A stretch of DNA of 64,000 nt from Ceratodon purpureus (taxonomy: Eukaryota > Streptophyta > Bryopsida > Pseudoditrichales > Ditrichaceae). The notes under the pieces are model-generated. The model had not been told where the DNA came from. It ran no database searches and was given only the letters and a program-made list of their open reading frames with translations. Both the position numbers and the translations under genes were made by a program. Positions 35,756-47,082 of this stretch are shown here, piece by piece. Within the stretch, counting starts at the first letter, position 1, and each line of letters starts with the position of its first letter. The DNA is taken from NCBI GenBank assembly GCA_014871385.1, contig CM026427.1, forward strand, positions 16,252,930 to 16,316,929, written 5' to 3'.

Positions 35756-37066
35756 ATGGCCTCCAGAATGATAGTAGCGCTGCTTGCTTGGAGCATGATT
35801 TGCGGTGCAGCGGTGCAGGCCCATGATGACTTTGATTTCTTCTACTTCGTGCAACAGGTGGGTGTGTTATACCTCTCTCGTTGGAATTCACCTTGTCTTG
35901 AGCCGTTGTTTGTGTTTCAAATTGTTGATAGAGTCATGCATTTATATTGTAGGTGAATGCTGAGAAAACAGAGTAATGTGATTAACAGTTTTGGTGTCAG
36001 TTTTAGTTTTAGTTTGGACAGTCTTCTACTGTAAGACTCACAGTGTGAGTCGTCGTTGGTGGAAACAGTGGCCAGGTTCGTATTGCGATACAAGGCAGGG
36101 ATGCTGCTTTTCAATTAGCAGCGATCCGAAGCCAGTTTTCGGCATTCACGGCCTCTGGCCCGACTACAATGACGGGTCATGGCCTTCTTTCTGCACCAAG
36201 GAGCCTTTTAACCCTAAAGTGGTACTTCAACGCTGCACTACTCTTCCATGGAATGACTTGCCTAGCAGAATAATCCCACACCATCGAATCTTCTGTTCTG
36301 CCAAGAGAATCTTAGAACCTCTAAATTAGGTGTGCCAAATTATGTGGCGCAGGGTGTTGCCTACAAGAAATCTTCAGCTTTGTTATCCCGTGGTGGTTTT
36401 GGAATTAGTTGAGGCAACCAGACTAAAGTTTGTTTTGACATGCAACTGCAGTTTTCGGATGTGATTGGCAAGATGGACGACGACTGGGGTTCACTCGCTT
36501 GCCCCTCAAGTGACAGTCACAGCTTCTGGAGGCATGAATGGACAAAGCATGGCACATGTTCGGGACTGGGCCAACATGGATACTTCGAGTCTGCAATCGA
36601 TCTGTATGGCAAATATGACATCACAGCGGCTCTTGCGGATCATGGTAAAATGATCTTCACATCATTTTTGCAGCATTTCTTCTCTGCCGCGTACAAGGGT
36701 GGGCAAATGATCTCTGCCTGAAATGTATACGTCCGAATCTTGTTCCTGAATTCAGATTAATGTTTTGCAGGAATAGTGCCGGACGGCAAACACTATCAAA
36801 TCGAGGCCATCCGCAAAGCAATTAGCACCGTGCTTGATGGCCATCTTCCAGGAGTGGACTGCAACAAGGACGGAAAGGGTAATAGACAGCTATACCAAGT
36901 TTACATCTGTGTTGCCAAGGATGGATCCACTCTGATAGAGTGCCCCGTCTTTCCTCGTAGTGAATGCAGGGGATCTGTAGAATTTCCAGTCTTCGATCCA
37001 TCACAGAGTCATCACCGACATATTTCAAACTTTGGGGATGCCAATATGATGACGAGCGGTCTCTGA
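35756..37066 (+). CDS. RNase T2, S-like secreted ribonuclease B (exons 35756-35857, 36069-36221, 36452-36644, 36771-37066)
   Basis: The joined frame gives 247 residues, with a signal peptide at 1-22 and FDFFYFVQQWPGSYCD. Catalytic motifs are complete: FGIHGLWP with H61 and RHEWTKHGTCSG with E114 and H118. The C-terminal half keeps VDCNKDGKGNRQLYQVYICVAKDG in two overlapping blocks and ends in RGSVEFPVFDP plus a short tail. It has the same exon layout as RNase A, with one extra intron (phase 1, G|GA) at ALADHG. So the two are divergent duplicates. A cryptic Trp-Lys-Gln frame precedes the exon 2 acceptor but is intronic. Confidence 0.93.
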
Positions 37067-38210
37067 ACTTGTCGATGCAGCGTGTGTTTGCGACGAATGC
37101 AAAGTCCGTCATTGGTTTCGTACTCATTGCATGTTGCAGCCTCGAACAGTGGTTAGGTTGAAGTGATTACATCCACTGGTGTATGGTTGGATCCATTGTT
37201 GTTACAAAATGTATTTTCCAATAAATATTGTAAAAAAATTGCTGTTCATCCGTTCCTACTTTTTTGCCGATTGAGTCAGATGTATAATATGCTGCGATGT
37301 AGAATTGTATTCTTAACACTCCACTTCGACATATTGTGTAGTCATGATCACATTTTTACATTTACACAATGCAGTACAAAGTCTTCACTAATCGAAGACA
37401 ATGCTTTGAAGATTTCTTAACCATACGTGCACTAATGCTAGGAATCACGCCTTTCGTACTGCCCGGCCCTCAGACCAGAATAAACGCTCTAGAATCTACA
37501 TAGTACATAGGTAACACCACATAAAAATAAGCGAATCTCTGGTTATTTCTGTCTCCAAGCCGCTAGATATCGAAAAGTCTACAATTCATCTCAAATATAA
37601 GTTGCTCCGTCGCAGTCGATTGATCATATCCACAACGAGCAACCGACAATGCGAGCAAGTTAACTTTGCCACGACGTATACACTGTACAGCTCTCCACTG
37701 TCTGTCGAATCCGTTCATTGTGACCTATTCGCAGAATGGGATTTTCACAATCAGGAGTTAGGATGTGCCTCTCCGTTGCAAGATGCCAACTTGCGGTATG
37801 ACTTTGCACCAGTGACGTCTCATTTGATACCATAATTAGCAGGAACAAGATGGTGGCGACGCAACGCAGGGCTTGCAAGTTGCAGGACTCTTTCACCCAC
37901 ATGAAGTGACCAACTTATTCCATCATGCCTCTTGATCATCTGAGTCCAATCTGCCAATTCACTCGTGATTTCGTCACATGTCTGCTTCTAATTCCTACGG
38001 CTTGCTTCCGAGGTTTTCGCTTTGGTGCCACCAGTGGTCGTCGGTAAACAGAGCTCCGGCGCAGTCAACAGTGAACACCCTAACGCCAATGATCTATGGT
38101 GCCTTGCTCGCCGTGGGTTGCTAGCTTAGGTGCTTGCGATTTGCTCTTGATGTAGGGTTGCTGCCGGTAGCTGCTGTATCAGGGTGTGGGAGTCCTGGAG
38201 GGATTCGACG
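37067..38210. repeat. 5' flank of tandem unit 1 (LRR-like array)
   Basis: After the RNase B 3' region, sequence from about 37610 to the LRR-like start codon is repeated upstream of the second and third copies (from about 40990 and 43540). Shared words include TTCACAATCA at about 37745, 41113 and 43625, and GGTTGCTAGCTTAGGTGCTTG upstream of copies 1 and 2. This defines the left border of the repeated unit. Confidence 0.75.
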
Positions 38211-39668
38211 ATGGACCGTGCTCTGGAGGAGTCTGACGCAAGGGGTCTTCGAGATCTTGAAGCTTTTGTCAACGTCAGTGAGCACAACTCGGTGCCATGC
38301 TTTTACTCCTGTACGATTCATACTCACCACACCCCAGCAACCTCGCGCGAATCGCTCCGTTTCCATGTCTCGTTGGCAAGGAGAGACAGTCTAGCAATCG
38401 AGTCGGATTGTCACAACTTGGACAAGAATCGTGCCAGCTATTCAGGTGTAGGAGCAGTAAATCTCTTGGAAGCCATTCGAATACTAGTCGCTTGTCCCAC
38501 ATTGACATACACGCAATATGTTGATTCACGTCTTTGGGCTTCCTCGTCAAAGAAATTCGACGTGCCACATAGGTTTAATGAGGATCTCATGTCTGAGGTC
38601 TTCTCTCTTCTGAAGTCGAGTCCTAGTCTCTCATGGTTTCATTTCTTTAACTCCGTAGGCTCAGATGTAAGCCTATATTGCAAGCATTTGCAGACGCTAG
38701 TCTGTGAGAATCCTCGTCTGGAAACGTTGACCGTGGTGAGTACAAGTGGTCCGAATCTCGTGGTCCTTGCAAAGGCCTTAGCTGTCTGCCTATCGCGGAA
38801 CACTGTTTTGAACTCGTTTACGCTTAAAAATTTAGCAGATAATTACGAGTTGAGCCGAGAATCTCTGGAGATTCTGTTGAGTCCATTTACGAGTAGTTCA
38901 CCCAGCGAAGCTAATGCAGATCTTAAAGAGCTGGCGCTGTATTCAGGATATGATCCATCGAAGTACTCCGACGTGGACGTGGACGTCATGGCGAATTTGG
39001 TATGCCGCAACACAACCCTAAAGAAGCTAGACCTTCATTTCTCGAAGTTTAGGTCATGTTTGAAGGACGGCAAGTCGTCATGGAGAGAGTTCTGCAGAGC
39101 GCTCGAGGTGAATCAGACTCTGGAGGAGTTGAGCTGTCCCTGCGAAGTTGCAGCAATGAGAGAGCTTCTTGTTCCGTTCGTTCTAGATCGCTATGGTCGT
39201 CAACCGAATACCACCCTCTCTACACTACGCCTATCTGTCTCAATTGAAGGCCATTGCCGACGGGTAGAGGTACTTGTGAATAATTTCGTCATCGTTTTGA
39301 GGGATCTCGCCTCCGCATTGCAACGAAACACTACCTTGAAGCACGTGCAATTTATTTTCCAGCGTAATATGTATGGGGATTACAAAAGGTATGACACGAA
39401 GTATTCCACCTACAAGGTTTTATGCCAGGCAGAACCTCAGATTCAAGAGATCCTGAGGATGATGATAGACAATGAGCTGAGAGTGAACACCAGCTTGGAG
39501 TCTCTTGAAGTGGGACACTGGTCTCTACTACGAGTGGGTACAGAGTGGCAGACGAGCTACCGAGGGCCATGCCTGAGAAAGGCCAAAGGTGAGCAGTGTC
39601 AGCTGATCTATAAAATGCAATCAAATCATGGCTTCTGCAGACGATGTTGGTCATGGAGTAGAGGTTGA
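38211..39668 (+). CDS. LRR-like protein, tandem copy 1
   Basis: A single exon of 485 residues starting MDRALEESDARGLRDLEAFV. Leucine-rich units repeat with an NTTL or NQTL core (NTTLKKLDLHFS, NQTLEELSCP, NTTLKHVQF, NTSLESLEV), spaced irregularly. The conserved blocks SPSEANADLKELAL and GRQPNTTLSTLRL are present, and the tail is GFCRRCWSWSRG. No signal peptide, TM helix, kinase or nucleotide-binding motif is seen. Function is unknown; RNI-type LRRs usually bind proteins. It is head-to-tail with two close paralogues, and the flanks are duplicated too. The start is set by alignment with the other copies. Confidence 0.75.
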   Translation: MDRALEESDARGLRDLEAFVNVSEHNSVPCFYSCTIHTHHTPATSRESLRFHVSLARRDSLAIESDCHNLDKNRASYSGVGAVNLLEAIRILVACPTLTYTQYVDSRLWASSSKKFDVPHRFNEDLMSEVFSLLKSSPSLSWFHFFNSVGSDVSLYCKHLQTLVCENPRLETLTVVSTSGPNLVVLAKALAVCLSRNTVLNSFTLKNLADNYELSRESLEILLSPFTSSSPSEANADLKELALYSGYDPSKYSDVDVDVMANLVCRNTTLKKLDLHFSKFRSCLKDGKSSWREFCRALEVNQTLEELSCPCEVAAMRELLVPFVLDRYGRQPNTTLSTLRLSVSIEGHCRRVEVLVNNFVIVLRDLASALQRNTTLKHVQFIFQRNMYGDYKRYDTKYSTYKVLCQAEPQIQEILRMMIDNELRVNTSLESLEVGHWSLLRVGTEWQTSYRGPCLRKAKGEQCQLIYKMQSNHGFCRRCWSWSRG

Positions 39669-41570
39669 ATTGTAGCACTTGAATGGATACTGACATTGCA
39701 GAGTTACCTGTCTTGCAGAGTATTATGTGAAAGTGAAGGTGACCCCGTGAACGGTATGCAGCACAGCGCTCGGTTTTGGAGGCTAGCTCCAGTTTGGTAT
39801 TCAGGCATCACAGATTCTCGATGAAACAAACACTGGAGCAGGTGGATATGTTCCGGCCTCCCAGTTGTTGAGGCTTTGAGGTTCGTTTTGCAGATAACTG
39901 CTCATCATTCTTTTTAGGATTGGTTAGAGGGATGGATTGCTTGTCTCACTCACCTCGAGAACCAAAGTATGTGGTGCAGGAGGTAACGTACACTGGAACC
40001 AGCACTTATATACAGGCTCCAGGGGTACCTGTATTTGCACCGCGCCTTGGTCATTGGCAGCTGCTCGTCCCAGTTTGATTTGACTTCTCACTACGTTTCA
40101 TAGCATCGCAAGATTTGTCCGGTCCGCTTTGAGTGGCGATACCTTCTCTGAGTAAGCCTTGTTCTTAGAATATAGTTGCTGTTAGCAGAGAAGTAGTTAC
40201 AGCATCAGTTCAATTGCTCTAGGCACATCCTTGCTAATAATTACAGTTTTGTTTCGAAGTATGTATCGAGCATCGTCTCATTGAACGTTGCAGCCTTGAG
40301 GTGGACTAGTGGTTAGCTTGAAGTGCATATTTCCGCAGCCTGCTGGATGGTGGGAAATGTTGTTATCATGTGCATTTCTCAAAGTAAATCATAGAAATTT
40401 GGTGCTTATGTGTAGGCTGAATTCAGAGCTCTTGTGGTATGATTGAAATGTAACACATGCATGCTGTGACGTTGAGTTGTTTTCATTGCACTCTAGTTTG
40501 ATATATAGCATTTTGGTCATGTTGTTTGTGCATATATGATGGTGGATGTTTGATTCTATGCATGTTCTCCACGAATCACTGACTATGTTTCGCGGACTTG
40601 TGAATCACTTCTGAAGTGCCCCGGTGCTCGAATTCACTCTCTCGACATCTCACATATTCTTCGTCAAGTATGTGAGCTCATCTCTCGACATCTCACATAC
40701 TCCTCCGCATTCACCATCCGCCATCAGCAAACTCTGCATTACTCTATAATCCTCTTCCGAGATTTGATCAAGAGCTTTCCAAACCATGCCTGGAGACCTG
40801 CCATTTCACTAATATGGGGTCATTGTCTTATCAGACCTGTCGAGACAATTGAAAAGTTTCGTGCAGCTTCGGATTTGTTGGGATTATTTTTGAAAGTTGA
40901 GTGTAATTATACTCCGGTGGAGCTTATTTCTGGCCCCACGCCACTAGATATCCAATAAGTCAACAATCCCTCTCAATATACTCTGACGCAATCGACTGAT
41001 CATATCCACAACGAGCAACCGACAACTTAGCGAACAAGTTAACTTTGCCACGACGTGTACAGCTCTCCCCTGTCTGTCGAATCCGTCCATTGTGATCTAT
41101 TCGCAGAATGGGATTTTCACAATTAATCAGGATGTGCCTCTCCGTTGCAAGATGCCAACATGCGGTATGTCTTTGCATCGATCACGTCTCATTCGATACC
41201 ATTAGCAGCAGGAACAAGCCATGGACATCATCCAAGACGGTGGCCACGCAACGCAGGACTTGCAGGGCTCATTCACCCACATGATGAAGTGACCAACTGA
41301 TTCCATTATGCCTCTTGATCGTCTGAGTCCAATCTGCGAATTCACTCGTGATTTCGTCACATGTCTGCTTCTTGCTGCGACTTGCTTCCCAGGTTTTTGC
41401 TTCGGTGCCACCAGTGGTCGGCGGTAAACGAAGCTCCGCAGTCAACACCCTAACGCCGATGATCCATGGTGCCTTGCTCGCCGTGGGTTGCTAGCTTAGG
41501 TGCTTGCGATTTGCTCTCAACGTTGGGCTGCTGCCGGTAGCTGGTGTAAGAGTCCAGGAGGGATTCGAAG
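39669..41570. other. Spacer between LRR-like copies 1 and 2
   Basis: The first part is the 3' region of copy 1. From about 40990 the sequence is the duplicated 5' flank of the unit. The middle (about 39.8-40.9 kb) has no counterpart recognised between copies 2 and 3 and no gene. Confidence 0.55.
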
Positions 41571-42734
41571 ATGGACTGTGCTCTGGACGAGTCTGACGCA
41601 AGGGATCTTGGACATCTTGGAGCATTTGTCAACGTCAGTGAGCACAACTCGGTGCCATGCTTTTACTCCTGTACGATTAGTATAGCCTCTTATAGCCAGC
41701 CTGCTTTCTATGTCTTGGTGTCAAGGAGAGCCAACGACTGGGGAGCGCATGAAGACTACTTCGTAAAAGCGGTAAATCTCGTGGAAGCCATTCGAATACT
41801 TGTGGCTTGTCCCACATTGACAGAAGTGCAATTTTCTTTTGGAGGTATGGCTCACTGGGAGGTCTGGAATAGCGTGCTACCTTGGTCTGAGAATCTCCTG
41901 TCTGAAGTCTTTACTCTTCTTAGATCTAGTCCAAGTCTCTCCTGTTTCCACTTCATAAACTCCCAAACAGTGCATTATGCAAACCTATATTGCAAGCATT
42001 TGCAGGCGCTAGTCTGTGAGAATCCTCGATTGGAAACGTTGACTGTGAGTGCACATGGTCCGATATTGGTCGTTGCAAAGGCCATAGCTGATTGCCTATC
42101 GCGGAACACTGTTTTGAAATCGTTTACGCTCCGGATTCCAACCCTTTCTAACGACCAGAAGCAACAATCTCTGGAGATTCTGTTGAGGCCATTCACGAGT
42201 AGTTCACCCAGCGAAGCCAATGCCAGTCTCAAAGAGCTGGCGCTCCATTTACAATATGCAGATGGGTACTGCGGGGACGCCATAGCGAATTTGGTGTGCC
42301 GCAACACAACCCTAAAGAAACTAGACCTTTTTTTCCCTAGGAACTTCTACTCATGGAGAGAGTTAAGGGCTCTGGCCTCCGCATTACAATCGAACACTAC
42401 CTTGAAGCACGTGCAGTGTATTAACGGGTTGGATGGGTATGGGAATTACACACGGGACGACGCGAAGAAGGTCACCGACAAGAATTTATGGCAGGAAGAA
42501 TTTCAAATTCAAGAGATCCTGAGGACGATGATCGACAATGAGTTGCGAATAAACACCCGCTTGGAGTCTTTTGTAGTGGGACACTGGACTCTACTACGAG
42601 TGGGTACAGAGTGGCGAACAAGCTACCGAGGGCCATGCCTGAGAGAGCAGATCAAAGGTGAGCACTGTCAGTTCTATACAATGCAATCTAATCCTGGCTT
42701 CTGCAGACGATGTTGGTCATGGAGTAGAGGTTGA
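41571..42734 (+). CDS. LRR-like protein, tandem copy 2, internally deleted
   Basis: The frame is intact but only 387 residues. Compared with copies 1 and 3 it lacks a long internal stretch: after NTTLKKLDLFFP and SWREL it runs straight into RALASALQSNTTLKHVQ. So the units holding NQTLEELSCP through GRQPNTTLSTLRL are missing. The N-terminal quarter is also shorter. The breakpoints fall in similar LRR words (RALEVNQTL and SALQRNTTL), as expected of in-frame recombination between repeats. The tail GFCRRCWSWSRG is kept. It may be functional as a shorter LRR protein or drifting. Confidence 0.7.
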   Translation: MDCALDESDARDLGHLGAFVNVSEHNSVPCFYSCTISIASYSQPAFYVLVSRRANDWGAHEDYFVKAVNLVEAIRILVACPTLTEVQFSFGGMAHWEVWNSVLPWSENLLSEVFTLLRSSPSLSCFHFINSQTVHYANLYCKHLQALVCENPRLETLTVSAHGPILVVAKAIADCLSRNTVLKSFTLRIPTLSNDQKQQSLEILLRPFTSSSPSEANASLKELALHLQYADGYCGDAIANLVCRNTTLKKLDLFFPRNFYSWRELRALASALQSNTTLKHVQCINGLDGYGNYTRDDAKKVTDKNLWQEEFQIQEILRTMIDNELRINTRLESFVVGHWTLLRVGTEWRTSYRGPCLREQIKGEHCQFYTMQSNPGFCRRCWSWSRG

Positions 42735-44119
42735 ATTGTAGTGAATGGTTACTGACATTGCACCGTCACTTGTCTTGCAGAGTATAATGTGAAAGTGAAG
42801 ATGATCCCCTGAACGGAACGCTCGGTTTTTGAGCCTAGCTCTAGTCTGGTATTCAGACATTTGTCCCCCACTTGCCAACAAATTGGTGGAATTATTTCTG
42901 AAAGACGATTGTAATTATACTCTGGTGGAGAATGTTCTAAGTTGTGCTGTGTTTGTAAATAGTGTCGGAATTCTTCGACGGTGGTTGAAATCATTCATTC
43001 TTGTCGGCGGATATAGGATTTGGAGGCTCTGTCTCTTCTCTTTCTGTTATAAAACCAGCACTTCCTGTAGTTCCCGAAGCATGAGTTGTGTGGCTTTCCT
43101 TCGCTTCTCTTACGATATGTTGTGTGTAGGGGATCCTTTTCATATCTTCTGTGTTGTGGGGTTTTGCGGATGCCGTTTCTGAGTATGTTACTTGGCTTTG
43201 TGTTTATGGTTTGCTTTGAGCATTGGTGTTTGATTTTTCTTGAGCTGTGCGGGAATGAGGACTTCAATTAGATGTGCAAGATGGGTTTTCCATCGGTGTC
43301 TAATTATACTTTGTGACATTTTCGCATTGTGGGAGTTGAGAGCTCATATGAAGCAAGCTTCTGATTACGCATTAAAGACATTCTCATGATCTCTCGCTCT
43401 GTCTTTCGTTCACATGTTTTTGCAGAATGTATGTGGTCATTGAATGTGTTTCGTGCTATATAACTTCAACAATCCAACGTACTGAGTGCCGAAGGCATGA
43501 CAGACTACCGAACAAAGACAGGCAATTGAACACAGACAATAACAAGTTAGTTCTGCCAAGACGTGTACAGCTATCGACCGTGTGACGAATCCATCCACTG
43601 TGACCTATTTGGTGGTTGGAATTTTCACAATCAGGATGTGCCTCTCCGTTGCAAGATGCTAACATGCGGTATGTCTTTGCATCGATTACGTGCCATTTGA
43701 AACATAAGCAGCAGGAACAAGTCAAGGACATCAAGCAAGTTGGTGTGACGCAAGGCAGGACTTGCAGGGCACATTCACCCACATGAATTGACCAACTTAT
43801 TCCATCATGTGCCTCTTGATCGTCTTAGTCCAATCTGCCGATTCCCTGGTAATTTCGCCATATGTCTGCGACTTCCTGCGGCCAGCTTCCCAGATTTTCG
43901 CTTTGGTGCTACCAGTGACATACGAATGTCGGCACAGTACTGTACAGTACGGAACCCAGTGCAGCTTCAGCGGTAAACAAAGCTCCGCAATCAACACCCT
44001 AACGCCAATGATCCATGGTGCCTTGCTCGCTGTGCTTTGCTAGGTTGGGTGCTTGCGATTTGCTCTCCACGTAGGGTTGCTGCCGGTAGCTGCTGTAGGA
44101 GTCCAGGAGGGATTCGAAG
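42735..44119. repeat. Duplicated flanks between LRR-like copies 2 and 3
   Basis: The left part (including the TTTGGAGGCTCTGTCTCTTC word at about 43018) recurs after copy 3 at about 45848. The right part from about 43540 is the 5' flank repeated before each copy. No other gene is seen. Confidence 0.7.
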
Positions 44120-45559
44120 ATGGACTGTGCTCTGGACGACTCTGACGCAAAGGCTCTTGGAGATCTTGGAGCATTTGTCAACGTCCGTGAGCACAACTCG
44201 GTGCCATGCTTTTACTCCTGTGAGATTAATACCCCTTCCTTTAGAACCGCTCGTGAACTGCTCTATTTTAATGTCTCGATCGTAAGGAGACGCAATCTAG
44301 CAATCGAGTCGGAGTGTCACAATTTGGACGAGTGTACCATCTTTCTTGTAGAAGCAGTAAATATCTTGAAAGCCATTCGAATACTAGTCGCTTGTCCGAC
44401 ATTGACAGACGCGCGATTTTCTCATTACCGATGGGGGGCTTTCTCGCTAGAGATTAACGTGCTACCTGAGTTTGAGGATCTCATGTCAGAAGTCTTTTCT
44501 CTTCTCAAGTCTAGTCCGAGTCTCTCATGTTTTCAATTCTGTAACTCCCTAGCAGATGCAAGCCTGTATTGCAAGCATTTGCGGACGCTAGTCTGTGAGA
44601 ATCCTCGTCTGGAAACGTTGTGGGTGAGTGCAAGTGGTCCGAATTTCGTGGTCCTCGCAAAGGCCATAGCTGTCTGCCTATCGCGGAACACAGTTTTGAA
44701 ATCGTTTATGCTGCCGATTCCAACCCTTTTTTCCGAGCTGAACCGAGAAGCTCTGGAGATTCTGTTGAGGCCATTAACGAGTAGTTCACCCAGCGAAGCG
44801 AATGCACATCTCAAAGAGCTGGCGCTCTATTTACAACATCCAGGTGGGTACGGCGTGGACGTCATAGCGAATTTGTTGTGCCGCAACACAACTCTAAAGA
44901 AGCTAGACCTTCGTTTCTCCAAGTCTAGGTCGGGTTTCGAGGACGGCAAGTCGTCATGGAGAGAGTTCTGCAGAGCGCTCGAGGTGAATCAGACTCTGGA
45001 GGAGTTGAGCTGTCCCTGCGAAGTTGCAGCACTGGGAGATCTTCTTGTTCCGTTCGTTCCAGATCGCTATGGTCGTCAACCGAATACCACTCTTTCTACA
45101 CTACGTGTGTTTGTCTCAAACAAAGTCCATGGCCGACGGGTAGAGGTACTTGTGTATAATGTCGTCGACGTTTTGAGGGATCTCGCCTCCGCATTGCAAC
45201 GGAACACTACCTTGAAGCACGTGCAGTGTATTAACGAGTGTATTACGGATGAAGATTTCAAATGGTTATACATTAAATGGTATGACACGAAGTGTATCAT
45301 CAACAAGAATTTATGGCAGGGAGAATTTCAGATTCAAGAGATCCTGAGGACGATGATCGACAATGAGTTGCGAATAAACACCAGCTTGGAGTCTTTTGCA
45401 GTGGGACACTGGACTCTACTACGAGTGGGTACAGAGTGGCAAACAAGCTACCGAGGGCCATGCCTAAGAGAGCAGACCAGAGGTGAGCACTGTCAGCTCT
45501 ATACAATGCAATCTAATCATGGCTTCTGCAGACGATGTTGGTGCTGGAGTAGAGGTTGA
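44120..45559 (+). CDS. LRR-like protein, tandem copy 3
   Basis: A single exon of 479 residues starting MDCALDDSDAKALGDLGAFV. It shares nearly all blocks with copy 1, including SWREFCRALEVNQTLEELSC, GRQPNTTLSTLRVFV, ASALQRNTTLKHVQ and the tail GFCRRCWCWSRG, and has the same spacing of leucine-rich units. No signal or membrane segment. Upstream flank closely matches copy 2 (both read GGATTCGAAGATGGACTGTG at the start), so copies 2 and 3 share the more recent ancestor. Confidence 0.75.
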   Translation: MDCALDDSDAKALGDLGAFVNVREHNSVPCFYSCEINTPSFRTARELLYFNVSIVRRRNLAIESECHNLDECTIFLVEAVNILKAIRILVACPTLTDARFSHYRWGAFSLEINVLPEFEDLMSEVFSLLKSSPSLSCFQFCNSLADASLYCKHLRTLVCENPRLETLWVSASGPNFVVLAKAIAVCLSRNTVLKSFMLPIPTLFSELNREALEILLRPLTSSSPSEANAHLKELALYLQHPGGYGVDVIANLLCRNTTLKKLDLRFSKSRSGFEDGKSSWREFCRALEVNQTLEELSCPCEVAALGDLLVPFVPDRYGRQPNTTLSTLRVFVSNKVHGRRVEVLVYNVVDVLRDLASALQRNTTLKHVQCINECITDEDFKWLYIKWYDTKCIINKNLWQGEFQIQEILRTMIDNELRINTSLESFAVGHWTLLRVGTEWQTSYRGPCLREQTRGEHCQLYTMQSNHGFCRRCWCWSRG

Positions 45560-47082
45560 ATTGTAGTGAATGGGTACTGATATTGCACCGTCACAGTTTG
45601 TCTTGCAGAGTATAATGTGAAAGTGAAGATGGCCCCGTGAAAGGGACGCTCGGTTTTTAAGCCTAGCTCCGGTCTGGTATTCAGACATTTGTCCCCCACT
45701 TGCCAACAAATGGGTGGAATCAATTCTGAAAGTCGATTGTAATTATACTCTGGTGGAGAATGTTGTTAGTGCTGTGTTTGTAAATAGTGACGTCGGAGTT
45801 CATCGATGGTGGTTGAAATCATTCATTCTTGTCGGCGGATATAGGATTTGGAGGCTCTGTCTCTTCTCTTTCTGTTATAAAACCAGCACTTCCTGTAGTT
45901 CCCGAAGCATGAGTTGTGTGGCTCTCTTACGATATGTTGTGTGTAGGGGATCCTGTTCATAGTCGTTGGTGTTGTGGGGTTTTGCGGATGCCGTTTCTGA
46001 GTATGTTACTTGGCTTTGTGTTTATGGTTTGCTTTGAGCATTGGTGTTTTGTTTTTCTTGAGCTGTGCGGGAATGAGGACTTGAATTAGATGAGTGAAAT
46101 GGGTTTTCCATCGGTGGCCTTAACCAGTTGAGGCATAATCCACTCTTAACTGACCTGCTAATGTCTAGTTATCCTTAGATTGTCATACATTGTGGGTGTT
46201 GAGAGCTCATATGAGAATGAAAGTTTTCCTTCTTAATGAAGCAAGCTTCTGATTACTCATTAAAGACATTCTGCTTACAACTCATGCTTTACAACTCATG
46301 ATTCGGAAACGCCAGGAAGTGTTTATTAACTTTCTTTTAGCGTAATCTAGTTCTGGATGTGATGATCGCAATTGGTCCGTGTTTCTGAGCGGCTTTCCAG
46401 CTATCTGAAGTAATACCAGCGAGTGTTGCCTTCTGATCCATTGGTCTAGTGATCGATGGGAGCTATGATTTGTTTTTGCAGCTGTTTCAAGTGCTGTAAG
46501 AGGTGAAATTGGGCCCAAGCTAGATAGGACTCGTCACTTTAGCAAATCGCATTTCACTGCTTTTTGGTCATTTTTGGGAGGGAGGCAAGAATGGGAAAAG
46601 AAGCCCATGAAAGAATGAAATACTAACACATCGATTGTCCAACTGCAGTGACAGAAATATGGCAGATAGAAACATACACAAATAAAATCGTCTAGTGTAT
46701 TCTAATAATATGGCTTTTACAGTACTTCTTAAGTTTTGGAGGGCATGTTGAAAGGAATGTCTACGGACGAGTTAATAGTTTAAGTACTGGTTTAATGGTC
46801 AGGGAGCTTACCGGTTTGATAGGTGTCGATAGCTAAACAGTTTTGCTCATTTTAACGCAAGGAATAATGATGATGTTCAGACTTGGGAACAAGATAATCA
46901 TTGATTTTGAATACTTTCGCGCACTAGCGTAGCTGCAAGCGAACAATACAGAAACTGTCTGCCGATAAATTATGTACAGAACCTAATCTCTGGTACTACT
47001 CTGAAGCTTATCACTCAACAGTGATAAGCTGTGGTGCTCTGTATACTAAGCTACAACCACTTTGTCCATATATAACTCAGGC
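45560..47082. other. 3' flank of the LRR-like array and spacer to the transporter gene
   Basis: Sequence to about 46.1 kb is the duplicated 3' flank seen after copy 2. From there to 47.08 kb nothing is recognised except the expected 3' region of the minus-strand transporter. Confidence 0.55.

Noticed and set aside
38275-38568. Minus-strand frames inside the LRR-like genes (also 41975-42307 and 44533-44814)
   Set aside because: They recur only because the plus-strand genes are duplicated; no independent domain.
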